Positions 28,321-37,934 of a stretch of DNA of 64,000 nt are shown one piece after another. Origin of the DNA: Dysgonomonas mossii (GTDB taxonomy: Bacteria; Bacteroidota; Bacteroidia; Bacteroidales; Dysgonomonadaceae); the NCBI RefSeq assembly GCF_004569505.1, contig NZ_SPPK01000004.1, positions 310,001 through 374,000 on the forward strand. The letters are read 5' to 3'. The notes under the pieces are model-generated. The model ran no database searches. It saw only the letters and a program-made list of their open reading frames with translations, and was not told the DNA's origin. How positions within the stretch are numbered: the stretch's first letter is position 1; each line of letters starts with the position of its first letter. The position numbers and the translations under genes were made by a program.

Positions 28321-28346
28321 TTAACTAACATTATACTTCTTTTTTA

Positions 28347-30542
28347 ATGAAACTAAGAATTATGCTAACAGCATTGCTATGCTGTATTGCAAGTATTTCG
28401 TTCGCTCAGTTGAGCTTGCGCGGAAGAGTTGTTGATGAAAATGAAAAACCGATCGCTGGTGCCAGCGTATGGATTGAGTACACAACCATTGGAACATCCA
28501 CAGATTTGAAGGGTGAGTTTAGTCTTGAAAAAGTCCCGGAAGGTAATAATCTTCTAAGAATTAGTGCACTGGATTATAATGGAGCTCGTGAGACAATAAA
28601 CAGATCTAATGACAACATCCTTATTCGGATGAAACATTCTCCTCTTAAACTGAATGAAGTAGTAGTAACAGGTACCGGCACAATCAACAAACTTAAAAGC
28701 TCACCCGTTGCAATAGATGTTATTTCTCAGAGAGAACTCCAAAATACGAATATTCCTACATTCGAAAACGCTATGATTGCTCTGAATCCTTCCATGTCAT
28801 TTACTCCTAATGCAATGGGATCGTACATGCAACTGAATGGATTAAGCAATAGATATATACTTGTGTTAGTTGATGGTAAAAAACTTGGTGGCGATGTCGG
28901 AGGTAACGTAGACTTAAACCGCATTGATATGGGAAATATCAAGCGGATAGAAGTTCTGAAAGGAGCAGCTTCTTCTTTGTATGGTTCGGATGCAATAGCG
29001 GGAGTTATTAATATTATAACCAATAAACCAAAAGACTTAGTAAATTTTTCTACAGAGACACGCTTCTCAGAATATGGACAATTTACTCAAAATGCGAACC
29101 TATATCTGAATGTAGGGGGCTTCTCTTCGTCTACTTCTTTTCAGCGGAATCAGGCTAACGGATGGCAACTAAATAAAAAGGAAATAATAAACGATAAAGA
29201 AGTAGATACGGATAAACAAGCTATGTTACGCTTCTATTCCGATGTTTTTAGCCAACGTTTTGGTTATAAGGCGACAAAAGAATTGAGCATGTATGTAGAG
29301 GGAAGTCTTTTCGACAAAAAATTTAAACGCCCTGTAAGTGCTTATGGGTTCGATATGAAATACGTCGACTATTCGTTTGGTGCCGGTGCAAAGTATTTAC
29401 TGAAAAATAATGGCTTGATTACATTAGACTGGAATACTGACCGTTTCGAATACTTTAAAGCTTACCTGAAAGAAACCAAAGACAAAAACGGTGTCACATT
29501 TATGCCTGGAGATGAAGAATTTGTGAGAAGGCAGAAGTACAATAATATAAATCTGAAAGGTACATTCAACGCCGGAAAGTTCAATAAAGTAACTGTAGGT
29601 TCGGAGTACAAGGTAGACAACCTATATGCTCCGGCAGATAGCATCGGAGGTTCCAGAAATGTTTATACATTGGCTTTTTATGCTCAGGATGAAATAAATC
29701 TTTTCGGAAAGCTGAATATTGTTCCCGGAGTCAGATATATATACAATGAAACTTTCAAAAACAGGGTTACACCTAAAGTCAGCGCAATGTATACTCTTCA
29801 TGATTTCAATTTCAGAGTATCATATGCTACAGGTTTTAAAACTCCTGAATTGAAGCAGCTATTCATGAAAACTGAAGTTACGAGCAAAGGTAAAACTACT
29901 TTAAGTGTAGGGAATAAAGATTTGAAGCCTGAAAGTTCAAACTATTACTCTGTCAATGCTGAATATATAAAAGATTTCCTTTCATTGGCTGTTACTGGCT
30001 ATATTAACAATCTGAAAAACAAAATCGATACATATGAAATCGAATTAACACCCGAAGAAATAGCTGAAGGATATAATAAGAAATCATCGTATCATAATAT
30101 CGGAAGATCTCGTATTCAAGGCGTAGACTTTACTTTTAATTCATACCTTGGTTATAACCTTACTTTAGGAGGAGGGTATAGTTATGTGAATGCCAAAGAC
30201 CTCGATACAGGAAAGCGTCTTCAACGTATAAGTCGTCATACAGGAAATGTTAACCTGAATTGGTTTAAAGATTTCGGGTTATTCAAGTCAAATTTTAATC
30301 TAAACGGACGCCTGCAAAGCCGTAGATATTATGATGATGGTGATGATGCACGTGCTTATCAATTATGGAACTTTGCTACACGTCATACATTCAAGAGTAT
30401 AAATGGTCTTGTATTTGAACCGGGTTTAGGTATTGAAAATATCTTTGACTTTGTAGATGATAAACCTTTCAACCGCAATTATGCGACTTTATCACCCGGA
30501 CGTACATTTTATGCCAGCCTGAAAATTAAGTTTAGTAAGTAA
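28347..30542 (+). CDS. btuB: BtuB-type TonB-dependent cobalamin receptor
   Basis: 731 residues: signal peptide (SISFAQ), carboxypeptidase-regulatory-like domain (about 22-105: LRGRVVDENEKPIAGASVWI), TonB box region NEVVVTGTGT, plug (about 112-225, with VLKGAASSLYGSDAIAGVINI) and a beta-barrel ending LKIKFSK. Its place 27 bp after the riboswitch hairpin and just before a corrinoid-binding lipoprotein marks it as the outer-membrane corrinoid importer. Direct cobalamin specificity is inferred from the riboswitch. Confidence 0.93.
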   Translation: MKLRIMLTALLCCIASISFAQLSLRGRVVDENEKPIAGASVWIEYTTIGTSTDLKGEFSLEKVPEGNNLLRISALDYNGARETINRSNDNILIRMKHSPLKLNEVVVTGTGTINKLKSSPVAIDVISQRELQNTNIPTFENAMIALNPSMSFTPNAMGSYMQLNGLSNRYILVLVDGKKLGGDVGGNVDLNRIDMGNIKRIEVLKGAASSLYGSDAIAGVINIITNKPKDLVNFSTETRFSEYGQFTQNANLYLNVGGFSSSTSFQRNQANGWQLNKKEIINDKEVDTDKQAMLRFYSDVFSQRFGYKATKELSMYVEGSLFDKKFKRPVSAYGFDMKYVDYSFGAGAKYLLKNNGLITLDWNTDRFEYFKAYLKETKDKNGVTFMPGDEEFVRRQKYNNINLKGTFNAGKFNKVTVGSEYKVDNLYAPADSIGGSRNVYTLAFYAQDEINLFGKLNIVPGVRYIYNETFKNRVTPKVSAMYTLHDFNFRVSYATGFKTPELKQLFMKTEVTSKGKTTLSVGNKDLKPESSNYYSVNAEYIKDFLSLAVTGYINNLKNKIDTYEIELTPEEIAEGYNKKSSYHNIGRSRIQGVDFTFNSYLGYNLTLGGGYSYVNAKDLDTGKRLQRISRHTGNVNLNWFKDFGLFKSNFNLNGRLQSRRYYDDGDDARAYQLWNFATRHTFKSINGLVFEPGLGIENIFDFVDDKPFNRNYATLSPGRTFYASLKIKFSK

Positions 30543-30550
30543 GAGTGTTT

Positions 30551-31681
30551 ATGAAATCTTCAAACTTATTATACCTCTTTGTTTTCTGCTCAACTCTTTA
30601 TTCCTGTTCTTCGATCGGGAATAAGGAGAATGAAAATATTGAAAAATATCAGCTAAGACATGCTCGTGGATTCAATGTAGAAAAATATGAAGATTACAAA
30701 TTGGTAACCGTACGTGACCCTTGGGATACAGTGCGTACTCTCTATCGATATATATTAATTGATCGTGATAAAGAAATTCCGAAGAACCTGCCTGAAGGAA
30801 TTATAGTAAAAGTACCATTGCAAACTGTGATCGCTTTTTCTACGATTCAATGTAGTATGTTGCAAGAAATAGATGAGCAGCATCGTATAACAGGGGTCTG
30901 TCAGGCCAAATATATAGACCTGCCTTATATCCAAGAACGATTGAAAGCCGGAAAGATTATCGATTTGGGAAGTATGCATAAACCGGATGTTGAACAATTA
31001 ATCAATCTGATGCCATCTGCACTTATTGTATCAGCGATGGAAACCGGCATGGGCTATTTGGATAAGTTAAGAATTCCTATCATTGCTACTACTGACTATA
31101 TGGAAGATACTGCTCTCGGTCGTGCCGAATGGATACGCTACCATGCATTGTTTTACGGAAAAGAAGCGCTAGCCGACTCGCTTTTCCAAGAAACAGAACG
31201 TAGATACAATGAAATAAAAGATAGGGTAAAGGATGCATCTAATAAACCAACAGTATTCAACGACCTGAAATTTGGTAAAACATGGCGAATTGCTGGAGGA
31301 AAAAGCTATCTGGCAAATCTGATACGTGATGCTGGAGGCGAATACGTTTGGAATGATGATAATTCAACCGGATCGACACGCTTGTCTGCCGAAATGGTAC
31401 TCGACAAAGCAGGATTGGCTGATATCTGGCTGTTGAAGTACAACCGAGAAGAAGATTTCACATATAACAGGCTGAAACAAGAAGATAAAATATATACCCA
31501 GTTTGGTGCTTTTAATAAAAAACAGATATGGGGATGTAATACCGGCAAAGTCCATTATTTTGAAGATTTGCCGATCCATCCCGATTCTATATTGAAAGAC
31601 ATGGCAAAAATATTTCATCCGAATTTATTCACAGATAATAAATTAAGCTATTTCAAATCATTAGATGAAGAGATATTATGA
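30551..31681 (+). CDS. btuF: Corrinoid-binding lipoprotein, BtuF/FecB-like (first copy)
   Basis: Periplasmic-binding-protein fold of the metal/siderophore/B12 class, anchored by Cys19 (lipobox LYSC). I choose the ATG at 30551 over the GTG at 30545 because it gives a normal lipoprotein signal. Landmarks are HARGFNVEKYEDYKLVTV, FSTIQCSMLQEI, PSALIVSA and GRAEWIRYHALFYGK, then AGGKSYLANLIRDAGGEYVW. It starts 8 bp after the btuB stop, and its end overlaps the next gene (ATGA). It probably hands corrinoid to the BtuCD transporter encoded on the opposite strand at 42770-44807. A paralogue is at 44808-45938. Confidence 0.9.
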   Translation: MKSSNLLYLFVFCSTLYSCSSIGNKENENIEKYQLRHARGFNVEKYEDYKLVTVRDPWDTVRTLYRYILIDRDKEIPKNLPEGIIVKVPLQTVIAFSTIQCSMLQEIDEQHRITGVCQAKYIDLPYIQERLKAGKIIDLGSMHKPDVEQLINLMPSALIVSAMETGMGYLDKLRIPIIATTDYMEDTALGRAEWIRYHALFYGKEALADSLFQETERRYNEIKDRVKDASNKPTVFNDLKFGKTWRIAGGKSYLANLIRDAGGEYVWNDDNSTGSTRLSAEMVLDKAGLADIWLLKYNREEDFTYNRLKQEDKIYTQFGAFNKKQIWGCNTGKVHYFEDLPIHPDSILKDMAKIFHPNLFTDNKLSYFKSLDEEIL

Positions 31682-32613
31682 AAAGGATTTTACTATATAT
31701 TATGCTACTATTTACAACTGTTGCAACATGTGCACATAGTGGAGGTAGTTACGAGTATTCTGATATTTTTAAAAGTATGCAGGCAGGCGATAAAGCTGCT
31801 ATTCTGATAGTTCACTTTGGTACTACTCATGACGATACTCGCGAACTGACAATAGAAGCATTAAATAATCAGGTGAAACAAGTTTTCCCTTCTATTGAAG
31901 TAAGAGAAGCATATTCTTCGCGTATTGTTATCAAAAGGCTTTCGGAACGTAGTATCTATAAAGTGAATCCATTAGAAGCTTTAAAACAACTTCATACTGA
32001 TGGATACACACATATATTAATACAGTCTTCCACTGTTATCGATGGAGTGGAAATGGAATCTTTGTACAAAAATGTAGAAGAAGTGAGCGGACTGTTTAAG
32101 GATGTACGTATAGGTACGCCATTGCTTTATTCTGCACAAGACTACGAAGATGTTATAAAGATCTTAACCGCAGATAATAAAAGAGATGTTGCCTATATAT
32201 GGGTCGGACATGGAACTTATGATGCTACTACAGCCCAATATGCAATGCTCGATTATATGCTTAAAGCCAAGGGACATAGAAACTGCTTTGTTGGAACTGT
32301 AGAAGGCTATCCTGAATTTGATGATGTTTTAGCACAATTAAAGGATTCGGGCTTGAAAGAGGTTGTTCTTATGCCATTTATGTTTGTAGCGGGAGAACAT
32401 GCAAAAAATGATATTGCCGGAGATTGGGTCGAAAATCTCAAAAAAGAAGGTCTATCTGTAACCGAAAATCTTCAGGGGCTAGGAGAAAACCCTAAAATCA
32501 GGGAAATATATTTATCTCATCTACAATTTATAACTACTCATCGTAAAATCGATATAATGGAAAAAAAAACCATATATGAAAAAACGGGAGAAAAGATAAC
32601 ACCTGAATACTAA
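31678..32613 (+). CDS. cbiK: CbiK-type sirohydrochlorin cobaltochelatase, exported form
   Basis: Class II chelatase fold: AILIVHFGTTHDDTRE, HILIQSSTVIDGVEMESL, then the two metal-binding His motifs YIWVGHGTYDATT (near 178) and FVAGEHAKNDIAGDW (near 240). In Salmonella CbiK the equivalent His residues bind cobalt. The protein begins with a clear signal peptide (about 1-19, MKRILLYIMLLFTTVATCAH), so it should act in the periplasm. Exported CbiK-like proteins are known (Desulfovibrio CbiK-P; IhtB of Porphyromonas, linked to haem uptake). It may load cobalt into an imported tetrapyrrole, remove metal from haem, or bind tetrapyrrole. The start overlaps the preceding stop (ATGA), so it is firmly in the operon. 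Confidence 0.9.
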   Translation: MKRILLYIMLLFTTVATCAHSGGSYEYSDIFKSMQAGDKAAILIVHFGTTHDDTRELTIEALNNQVKQVFPSIEVREAYSSRIVIKRLSERSIYKVNPLEALKQLHTDGYTHILIQSSTVIDGVEMESLYKNVEEVSGLFKDVRIGTPLLYSAQDYEDVIKILTADNKRDVAYIWVGHGTYDATTAQYAMLDYMLKAKGHRNCFVGTVEGYPEFDDVLAQLKDSGLKEVVLMPFMFVAGEHAKNDIAGDWVENLKKEGLSVTENLQGLGENPKIREIYLSHLQFITTHRKIDIMEKKTIYEKTGEKITPEY

Positions 32614-32662
32614 AGGTTTATCTATAGAACACTTAAAAAGCTAATATTTTTTACTAATATTT

Positions 32663-35008
32663 ATGAAACGTATACTTTATATAATAATTATCATAATGGT
32701 TTCCGTAAATACTTTTGCTCAGAACAAAAGTATGACCGATACTGTATATTCTATCCAGGAAGTTGAGATACTCGGAGCATCCAAAAAGAAAGTAGAGATA
32801 GGAAAACTGAATGTTCCTTTACAATATCTACCAATGTCAGTAAGTACAGTTTCTTACAAAGATCTCGAAATAAGAGGAATCTCAAATATTGAAGATGCTG
32901 TGAAATTTTTACCCGGTGTAAGAATGAACACCAGCTATGGAGCCTTCCAGACGCTCTATGTACGTGGTATGACTTATACACCTATTATGATTGATGGGGT
33001 TAGAGATGAGCGTACTATGATAAATTCATATCCCTTTTCAGATCTTACCAATGTAGAATCTATGGAACTTTTGAAAGGGCCTGCTTCTGTATTGTATGGG
33101 CATTCTGTATTGGGAGGAGTATTGAATATTGTAAGGAAATCTCCTACACCCCAAACTGTAGTTAATATGAAAATGTCGTATGGCAGTTGGAACAACAAGC
33201 AGGCAAATATGGATTTCGGAGGTAATCTTGCCGGTCCGCTGAATTACCGTGCAAATTTTAATTATAGCGATCAGGATGGATGGCGTGCTACAGGTAACAA
33301 GCGGCTCTCTGGATATTTAGCTCTTGGTGCAGATATCGATGCGACAAGCAGGATTGATGTAAGAGGTAGTTTTCATCGTGACTGGTATGGTACTGAAACT
33401 GGACTTCCTCCGGTAATGATGGCCGATGTATATAACGCAGACGGCACTCTTTACTTGAAGACAGGGCAAGAAATCCAGGGGTTAAATGAAAATAAGAGAT
33501 ATAATAATGAATCTGATTTTCTTAAAAACAACGGATGGGATATATCAGGAAAGTATGAGAAAAAATTTAGCAAGTTTATGAAACTAACAAATTATTTATC
33601 ATACAAGTACGATGACATAAATTATCTGGGAACAGAAGAGCTCAGCTATTTGTATAGTATGAATCCTGTATATAAACATTATATAGATAAGGGGACTTAC
33701 AAGATGTATATAAATCTTGACTCTGTTCAGCTTACATATCCTTTGCGTTTTTCTCATATAGCTAAAACTTTAGGTAACCAACTAGAGCTCTCCGGCGATT
33801 TTTATACAGGGAATATCAAACACAATTTCATAGGAGGTTATTCATTTTCTCAAATGTTTCGCAATTCATATACAGGATATAATAATGCTCCAGAAAACGA
33901 TAAATTCAATAGCGAATATGATATTTATGGCCCTGGAATATATTCTGTTATAGCTGTAAACAACCCTCAGAGCATGGGGTATATGAAATCAAAGTTTAGT
34001 AAAGCAATTATAACCAAAGATTATACACACGGAATCTATTTTCAGGATTTAATAGAGTTTCACGAAAAATTCAAATTATTAATGGCTGCAAGATATGATA
34101 TGTACAAATATATGCGTACAGGGGCAAATACTTATGATGGCATACGTGAATATCACAAATCAGAGCAAACTCCATATAGTATTGCGACCAATTCTGCATT
34201 TACATACCGTACCGGAATGGTATTTCTACCCATATCAGAGCTTTCTATTTACACATCGGCAGCATCGTATTTTCGTCCTTCTCGTACATTCCCTGCTGCA
34301 AATACAATTTATCTTAACCAAAATGGTAGTGAAATAGATATTGAAAGCGGAAAAGGGATTTTCGATCCGGAAAAAGGTTATCAGTTTGAAGCAGGTACCC
34401 GATATACTTATAAAAGCATTTTACAGGTATCAGCCAGTGTTTTCTACATTCGTAAGAATGATATTGTGAGAAGTTTCGGACGGTTAGGTGTCGGCTCAGA
34501 TGCAAATGGAAACCCTGTAATGAAGTCAATCATTGGGCAAGTCGGAAGTGAAGAATCCAAGGGATTCGATATTGAAATGGCTATTACGCCAACTCATTTT
34601 TCTTCTTTCAATTTGGGATATTCTTATACAGATACAAAAACTCTTGATATACAACCCAACAAGTATGTAAATATCGATACTCAGAATATAACATTGGTTC
34701 CTCACAATACATTTTATGCATACGGAAATATTGTTGTTCCGAAAGGAATTTTCAGAGGTTTGTCATACAACCTGAGCGTATCTTTTATGGATAAGGTATA
34801 TACGAATTATGCTAAAAGTATGTCTTTCTCATCGTACTGGCTGACAGATATGGGTATTTCTTATCTTTTAAAAAACGGTATAAGACTTTCGGTAAATGTA
34901 AATAATGTATTTGATAAGAAGTATAGTAATCAGGCTGTCTATGGTACACAACGTGTTCCGGGCATGCCTCGCAATTTTATGCTATCATTGGCATATAGCC
35001 TTAGATAA
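32663..35008 (+). CDS. TonB-dependent receptor, siderophore-receptor-like (FhuA/FepA class)
   Basis: 781 residues with signal peptide (NTFAQ), TonB-box region TVYSIQEVEILGAS, plug (about 50-165: YVRGMTYTPIMIDGVRDERT and ELLKGPASVLYGHSVLGGVL) and a barrel ending MLSLAYSLR. Unlike the BtuB-type gene it lacks the N-terminal carboxypeptidase-like domain and resembles ferric-siderophore receptors. It sits inside a B12-riboswitch operon after the exported chelatase and 2 bp before a PepSY membrane protein, so the likely cargo is cobalt, a cobalt or iron chelate, or a tetrapyrrole. The cargo is inference. Confidence 0.9.
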   Translation: MKRILYIIIIIMVSVNTFAQNKSMTDTVYSIQEVEILGASKKKVEIGKLNVPLQYLPMSVSTVSYKDLEIRGISNIEDAVKFLPGVRMNTSYGAFQTLYVRGMTYTPIMIDGVRDERTMINSYPFSDLTNVESMELLKGPASVLYGHSVLGGVLNIVRKSPTPQTVVNMKMSYGSWNNKQANMDFGGNLAGPLNYRANFNYSDQDGWRATGNKRLSGYLALGADIDATSRIDVRGSFHRDWYGTETGLPPVMMADVYNADGTLYLKTGQEIQGLNENKRYNNESDFLKNNGWDISGKYEKKFSKFMKLTNYLSYKYDDINYLGTEELSYLYSMNPVYKHYIDKGTYKMYINLDSVQLTYPLRFSHIAKTLGNQLELSGDFYTGNIKHNFIGGYSFSQMFRNSYTGYNNAPENDKFNSEYDIYGPGIYSVIAVNNPQSMGYMKSKFSKAIITKDYTHGIYFQDLIEFHEKFKLLMAARYDMYKYMRTGANTYDGIREYHKSEQTPYSIATNSAFTYRTGMVFLPISELSIYTSAASYFRPSRTFPAANTIYLNQNGSEIDIESGKGIFDPEKGYQFEAGTRYTYKSILQVSASVFYIRKNDIVRSFGRLGVGSDANGNPVMKSIIGQVGSEESKGFDIEMAITPTHFSSFNLGYSYTDTKTLDIQPNKYVNIDTQNITLVPHNTFYAYGNIVVPKGIFRGLSYNLSVSFMDKVYTNYAKSMSFSSYWLTDMGISYLLKNGIRLSVNVNNVFDKKYSNQAVYGTQRVPGMPRNFMLSLAYSLR

Positions 35009-35010
35009 TT

Positions 35011-36513
35011 ATGTTGAAAAGAATATTATACTCTACACACAGAATACTGGGGACTATTCTCAGTATTCTGTTCGTTGTTTGGTTCCTGTCGGGATTTGTC
35101 ATGATTTATCATACATTTCCTCGTGTATCCAATATTGATAGATATGCACATATGGATATCCTACCCCGGAATATTCTATCTCCAGATTCACTTGTAAAAT
35201 GTTTACCTGAAGGAACAACATTCACCAAACTATCGCTAAGATCGTATGCCGGAAAAGCTTTTTTTGAAAGCATATCGAAAGAAGGCACTGCCCAAATATC
35301 TGCGGATAGTGCAGCAGTATCGAATAAGATAAAAAGAACACCATCTTTTCGTCAGATAGAAGAGTATGCTAAAAAATGGTCTAATGCAGATATTGTAAAA
35401 GTAGATACTCTTCGCGAACTTGAACAATGGATTCCTTTTAGCTATCTAAAGAAAGATTTTCCTATTTATAAGTTCTATTTTGGAGATCAGGATAAACATC
35501 AACTTTATATCTCTTCGCAAACAGGAGACGCATTGCAATTTACGAATAAAGACAATCGTTTCTGGTCATGGCTGGGTGCAATCCCGCATTGGGTATACTT
35601 TACTTCATTAAGGCAAAACACAAAACTTTGGACTAATGTTATAACTTGTTTATCCGGCATAGGCTGTTTAGTCTGCATTGCAGGTATTATTATAGGTATA
35701 CGTTCGTACATCATACAGCATCGTAAAAAAAAGAAATGGGGAAGCCCATATCGAAAAATTGCATATAAATGGCATCATATCATGGGCTTTGTTTTCGGGA
35801 TATTTGTTTTCACGTTTACATTTAGTGGAATGATGTCTTTGAATGATGTTCCCGATTGGATTGCGAAAGTACACAATCCATCTATTGAGGAAAATATGCT
35901 TCTACCCCACCCTGTTATTCTTCAGGACTACAAACTGAATGTTCAAAAAGTTGTAGAGGCTTATTCGGGAGAGATAAAGAGTGTAGAATGGGCGTATTTC
36001 GGACAAAAACCATTATACAAGGTTATCGTAGGAAAGAAACTGTTAACAATAGATGCTTCGGAAGATAGTCTTAAACTTTTAAATCTTAAAGAAGTAGATA
36101 TAAAAGGTTATATAGTTCAGACGCACAGTGAGCCGATGAAAATATCATTAATGAGCAAATATGATAACTATTACGTTGGCTTAACAGACCATCTAACATT
36201 ACCTGTATACAAAGTGGAGATTGCTGATGCTGATAAAAGTACTTATTATATTAATCCTAAAAATGGGAATATTCGATATTTTAATACCAACAGTAAGGTT
36301 CACAAATGGACTTATCAGGCATTGCATAGTTACAAAACCGGATTCTTCGCAAAGTATCCTATCCTATGGAATATCGCAATGTGGATAACATTGATAGGCG
36401 GTACATTCGTTTCTATTACGGGGGTATGGCTGGGGATAAAATATATTATAAGAAAAGTAAGGAAGTTGAAGAAATCTCTTTGTATCAAAGAAACAGAAGA
36501 TAAATCATTTTAA
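35011..36513 (+). CDS. PepSY-associated transmembrane protein (PiuB-like)
   Basis: 500 residues with the PepSY_TM pattern: a first helix in KRILYSTHRILGTILSILFV (about 2-36), periplasmic PepSY-like regions, two central helices (about 208-232 and 248-275, with KIAYKWHHIMGFVFGIFVF) and a last helix near 450-475. His residues at helix ends (STHR, KWHH, ALHSYK) are typical. Relatives often go with siderophore receptors and are suspected reductases or transfer partners; no enzyme activity is firmly known. It is 2 bp after the TonB receptor and 1 bp before CobJ-CbiC. Confidence 0.87.
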   Translation: MLKRILYSTHRILGTILSILFVVWFLSGFVMIYHTFPRVSNIDRYAHMDILPRNILSPDSLVKCLPEGTTFTKLSLRSYAGKAFFESISKEGTAQISADSAAVSNKIKRTPSFRQIEEYAKKWSNADIVKVDTLRELEQWIPFSYLKKDFPIYKFYFGDQDKHQLYISSQTGDALQFTNKDNRFWSWLGAIPHWVYFTSLRQNTKLWTNVITCLSGIGCLVCIAGIIIGIRSYIIQHRKKKKWGSPYRKIAYKWHHIMGFVFGIFVFTFTFSGMMSLNDVPDWIAKVHNPSIEENMLLPHPVILQDYKLNVQKVVEAYSGEIKSVEWAYFGQKPLYKVIVGKKLLTIDASEDSLKLLNLKEVDIKGYIVQTHSEPMKISLMSKYDNYYVGLTDHLTLPVYKVEIADADKSTYYINPKNGNIRYFNTNSKVHKWTYQALHSYKTGFFAKYPILWNIAMWITLIGGTFVSITGVWLGIKYIIRKVRKLKKSLCIKETEDKSF

Positions 36514-36514
36514 T

Positions 36515-37924
36515 ATGTTTACAGGAAAAATAATAGTTGCAGGGATAGGTCCGGGGTCGAAGGAAGATATAACTCCGGCTGTATTGGATGCCATTCGTAT
36601 ATCGGATGTGATTGTAGGTTATAAATACTATTTTCAGTTTATAGAAGATATTATTAAGCCCGACAGCCTCTGTATCGATACAGGTATGAAGAAAGAAAAG
36701 GAACGGGCTAAAGAAGCTTTCCTATATGCAGAGCAAGGCAAAACGGTCTGTGTAATCAGTTCGGGAGATGCAGGCATTTACGGAATGGCTCCGCTTGTTT
36801 ATGAGATGAAGAAAGAGAAACAAAGCTCGATAGAGATTGAAGTCTTGCCGGGTATTAGTGCTTTCCAAAAAGCCGCCGCCTTATTAGGAGCTCCTATAGG
36901 ACACGATTTCTGCATCATTTCACTATCCGACCTAATGACGCCCTGGGATAGGATAGAAAAAAGAATTATAGCGGCAGCTTCTGCTGACTTTGTTACAGCA
37001 ATCTATAATCCTAAGAGTAATGGACGCTACTGGCAGATAAACCGCCTGATAGAATTATTCAGAAAGGAGCGTTCGCTCGAAACACCAATTGGCTATATTC
37101 GTCAGGCCGGACGTGACGAACAGCAAATTAATGTGACGACTCTGGGTGAGTTTGATCCCCAAGAAATAGATATGTTTACCATTGTCATTATCGGCAATTC
37201 TCAGTCTTATATTTTCGGTGAAAATCACATTGTAACACCCCGTGGATATTACAGAGAAGAAAAGAACGAAGATGTAGGCATCGGACAGGATATAATGATA
37301 CGTAGTTTCCGTACTATTGAAGGTGAATTGAAGAGTAAGAACATCTCATTAGGTAAGAAATGGGCTTTACTTCATGCTATTCATACGACAGCTGATTTTG
37401 ATATGGAAAATATCCTATATACGGATGAAAGAGCGGTTGGAAAGCTTCATTCTGAATTTGTGAATGGTAACGTAAAGACTATTATTACTGATGTTACGAT
37501 GGTTGCCTCGGGGATTCGCAGAGGGGCTTTGGAGCGATTAAGTATAGATGTAAAATGTTATCTGCATGACGAACGAGTGGCTGAATTGGCTAAGCTGAAA
37601 GATATAACTCGTACACAAGCAGGTATTCGTTTGGCTGTGGAAGAATATCCTAATGCTCTCTTTGTATTCGGAAATGCACCTACTGCGCTGATGGAACTAT
37701 GCGAACTAATACGAAAAGATAAGGCAAAGCCTGCGGGAATAATAGCTGCTCCAGTTGGCTTCGTCAATGTATGTGAATCAAAGCATATGGTCAAGCCTTT
37801 TATTGATGTGCCCAAGCTAATAATTGAAGGGCGTAAAGGAGGAAGTAATCTGGCTGCAACATTAGTAAACGCCATTCTCACTTTTGATGATGCGGAACAA
37901 TTAAAACCGGGAAGAGACCTATAA
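36515..37924 (+). CDS. cobJ-cbiC: CobJ/CbiH - CbiC/CobH fusion: precorrin-3B C17-methyltransferase and precorrin-8X methylmutase
   Basis: Two corrin enzymes in one chain. Residues about 1-245 are the SAM-dependent tetrapyrrole methylase CobJ/CbiH (GKIIVAGIGPGSKEDITPAV, ISSGDAGIYGMAPLVYE, VLPGISAFQKAAALLGAPIG, AIYNPKSNGR), which methylates C17 and contracts the ring. Residues about 265-469 are CbiC, which moves a methyl group to C12 (RTIEGEL, LLHAIHTTADFD, DVTMVASGI, NAPTALMEL, AAPVGFVNVCESK). CbiC's catalytic His is likely in HTTAD. Neighbour gaps are 1 and 10 bp. The fusion is in the plus-strand riboswitch operon. Confidence 0.95.
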   Translation: MFTGKIIVAGIGPGSKEDITPAVLDAIRISDVIVGYKYYFQFIEDIIKPDSLCIDTGMKKEKERAKEAFLYAEQGKTVCVISSGDAGIYGMAPLVYEMKKEKQSSIEIEVLPGISAFQKAAALLGAPIGHDFCIISLSDLMTPWDRIEKRIIAAASADFVTAIYNPKSNGRYWQINRLIELFRKERSLETPIGYIRQAGRDEQQINVTTLGEFDPQEIDMFTIVIIGNSQSYIFGENHIVTPRGYYREEKNEDVGIGQDIMIRSFRTIEGELKSKNISLGKKWALLHAIHTTADFDMENILYTDERAVGKLHSEFVNGNVKTIITDVTMVASGIRRGALERLSIDVKCYLHDERVAELAKLKDITRTQAGIRLAVEEYPNALFVFGNAPTALMELCELIRKDKAKPAGIIAAPVGFVNVCESKHMVKPFIDVPKLIIEGRKGGSNLAATLVNAILTFDDAEQLKPGRDL

Positions 37925-37934
37925 AGAGATAGTT

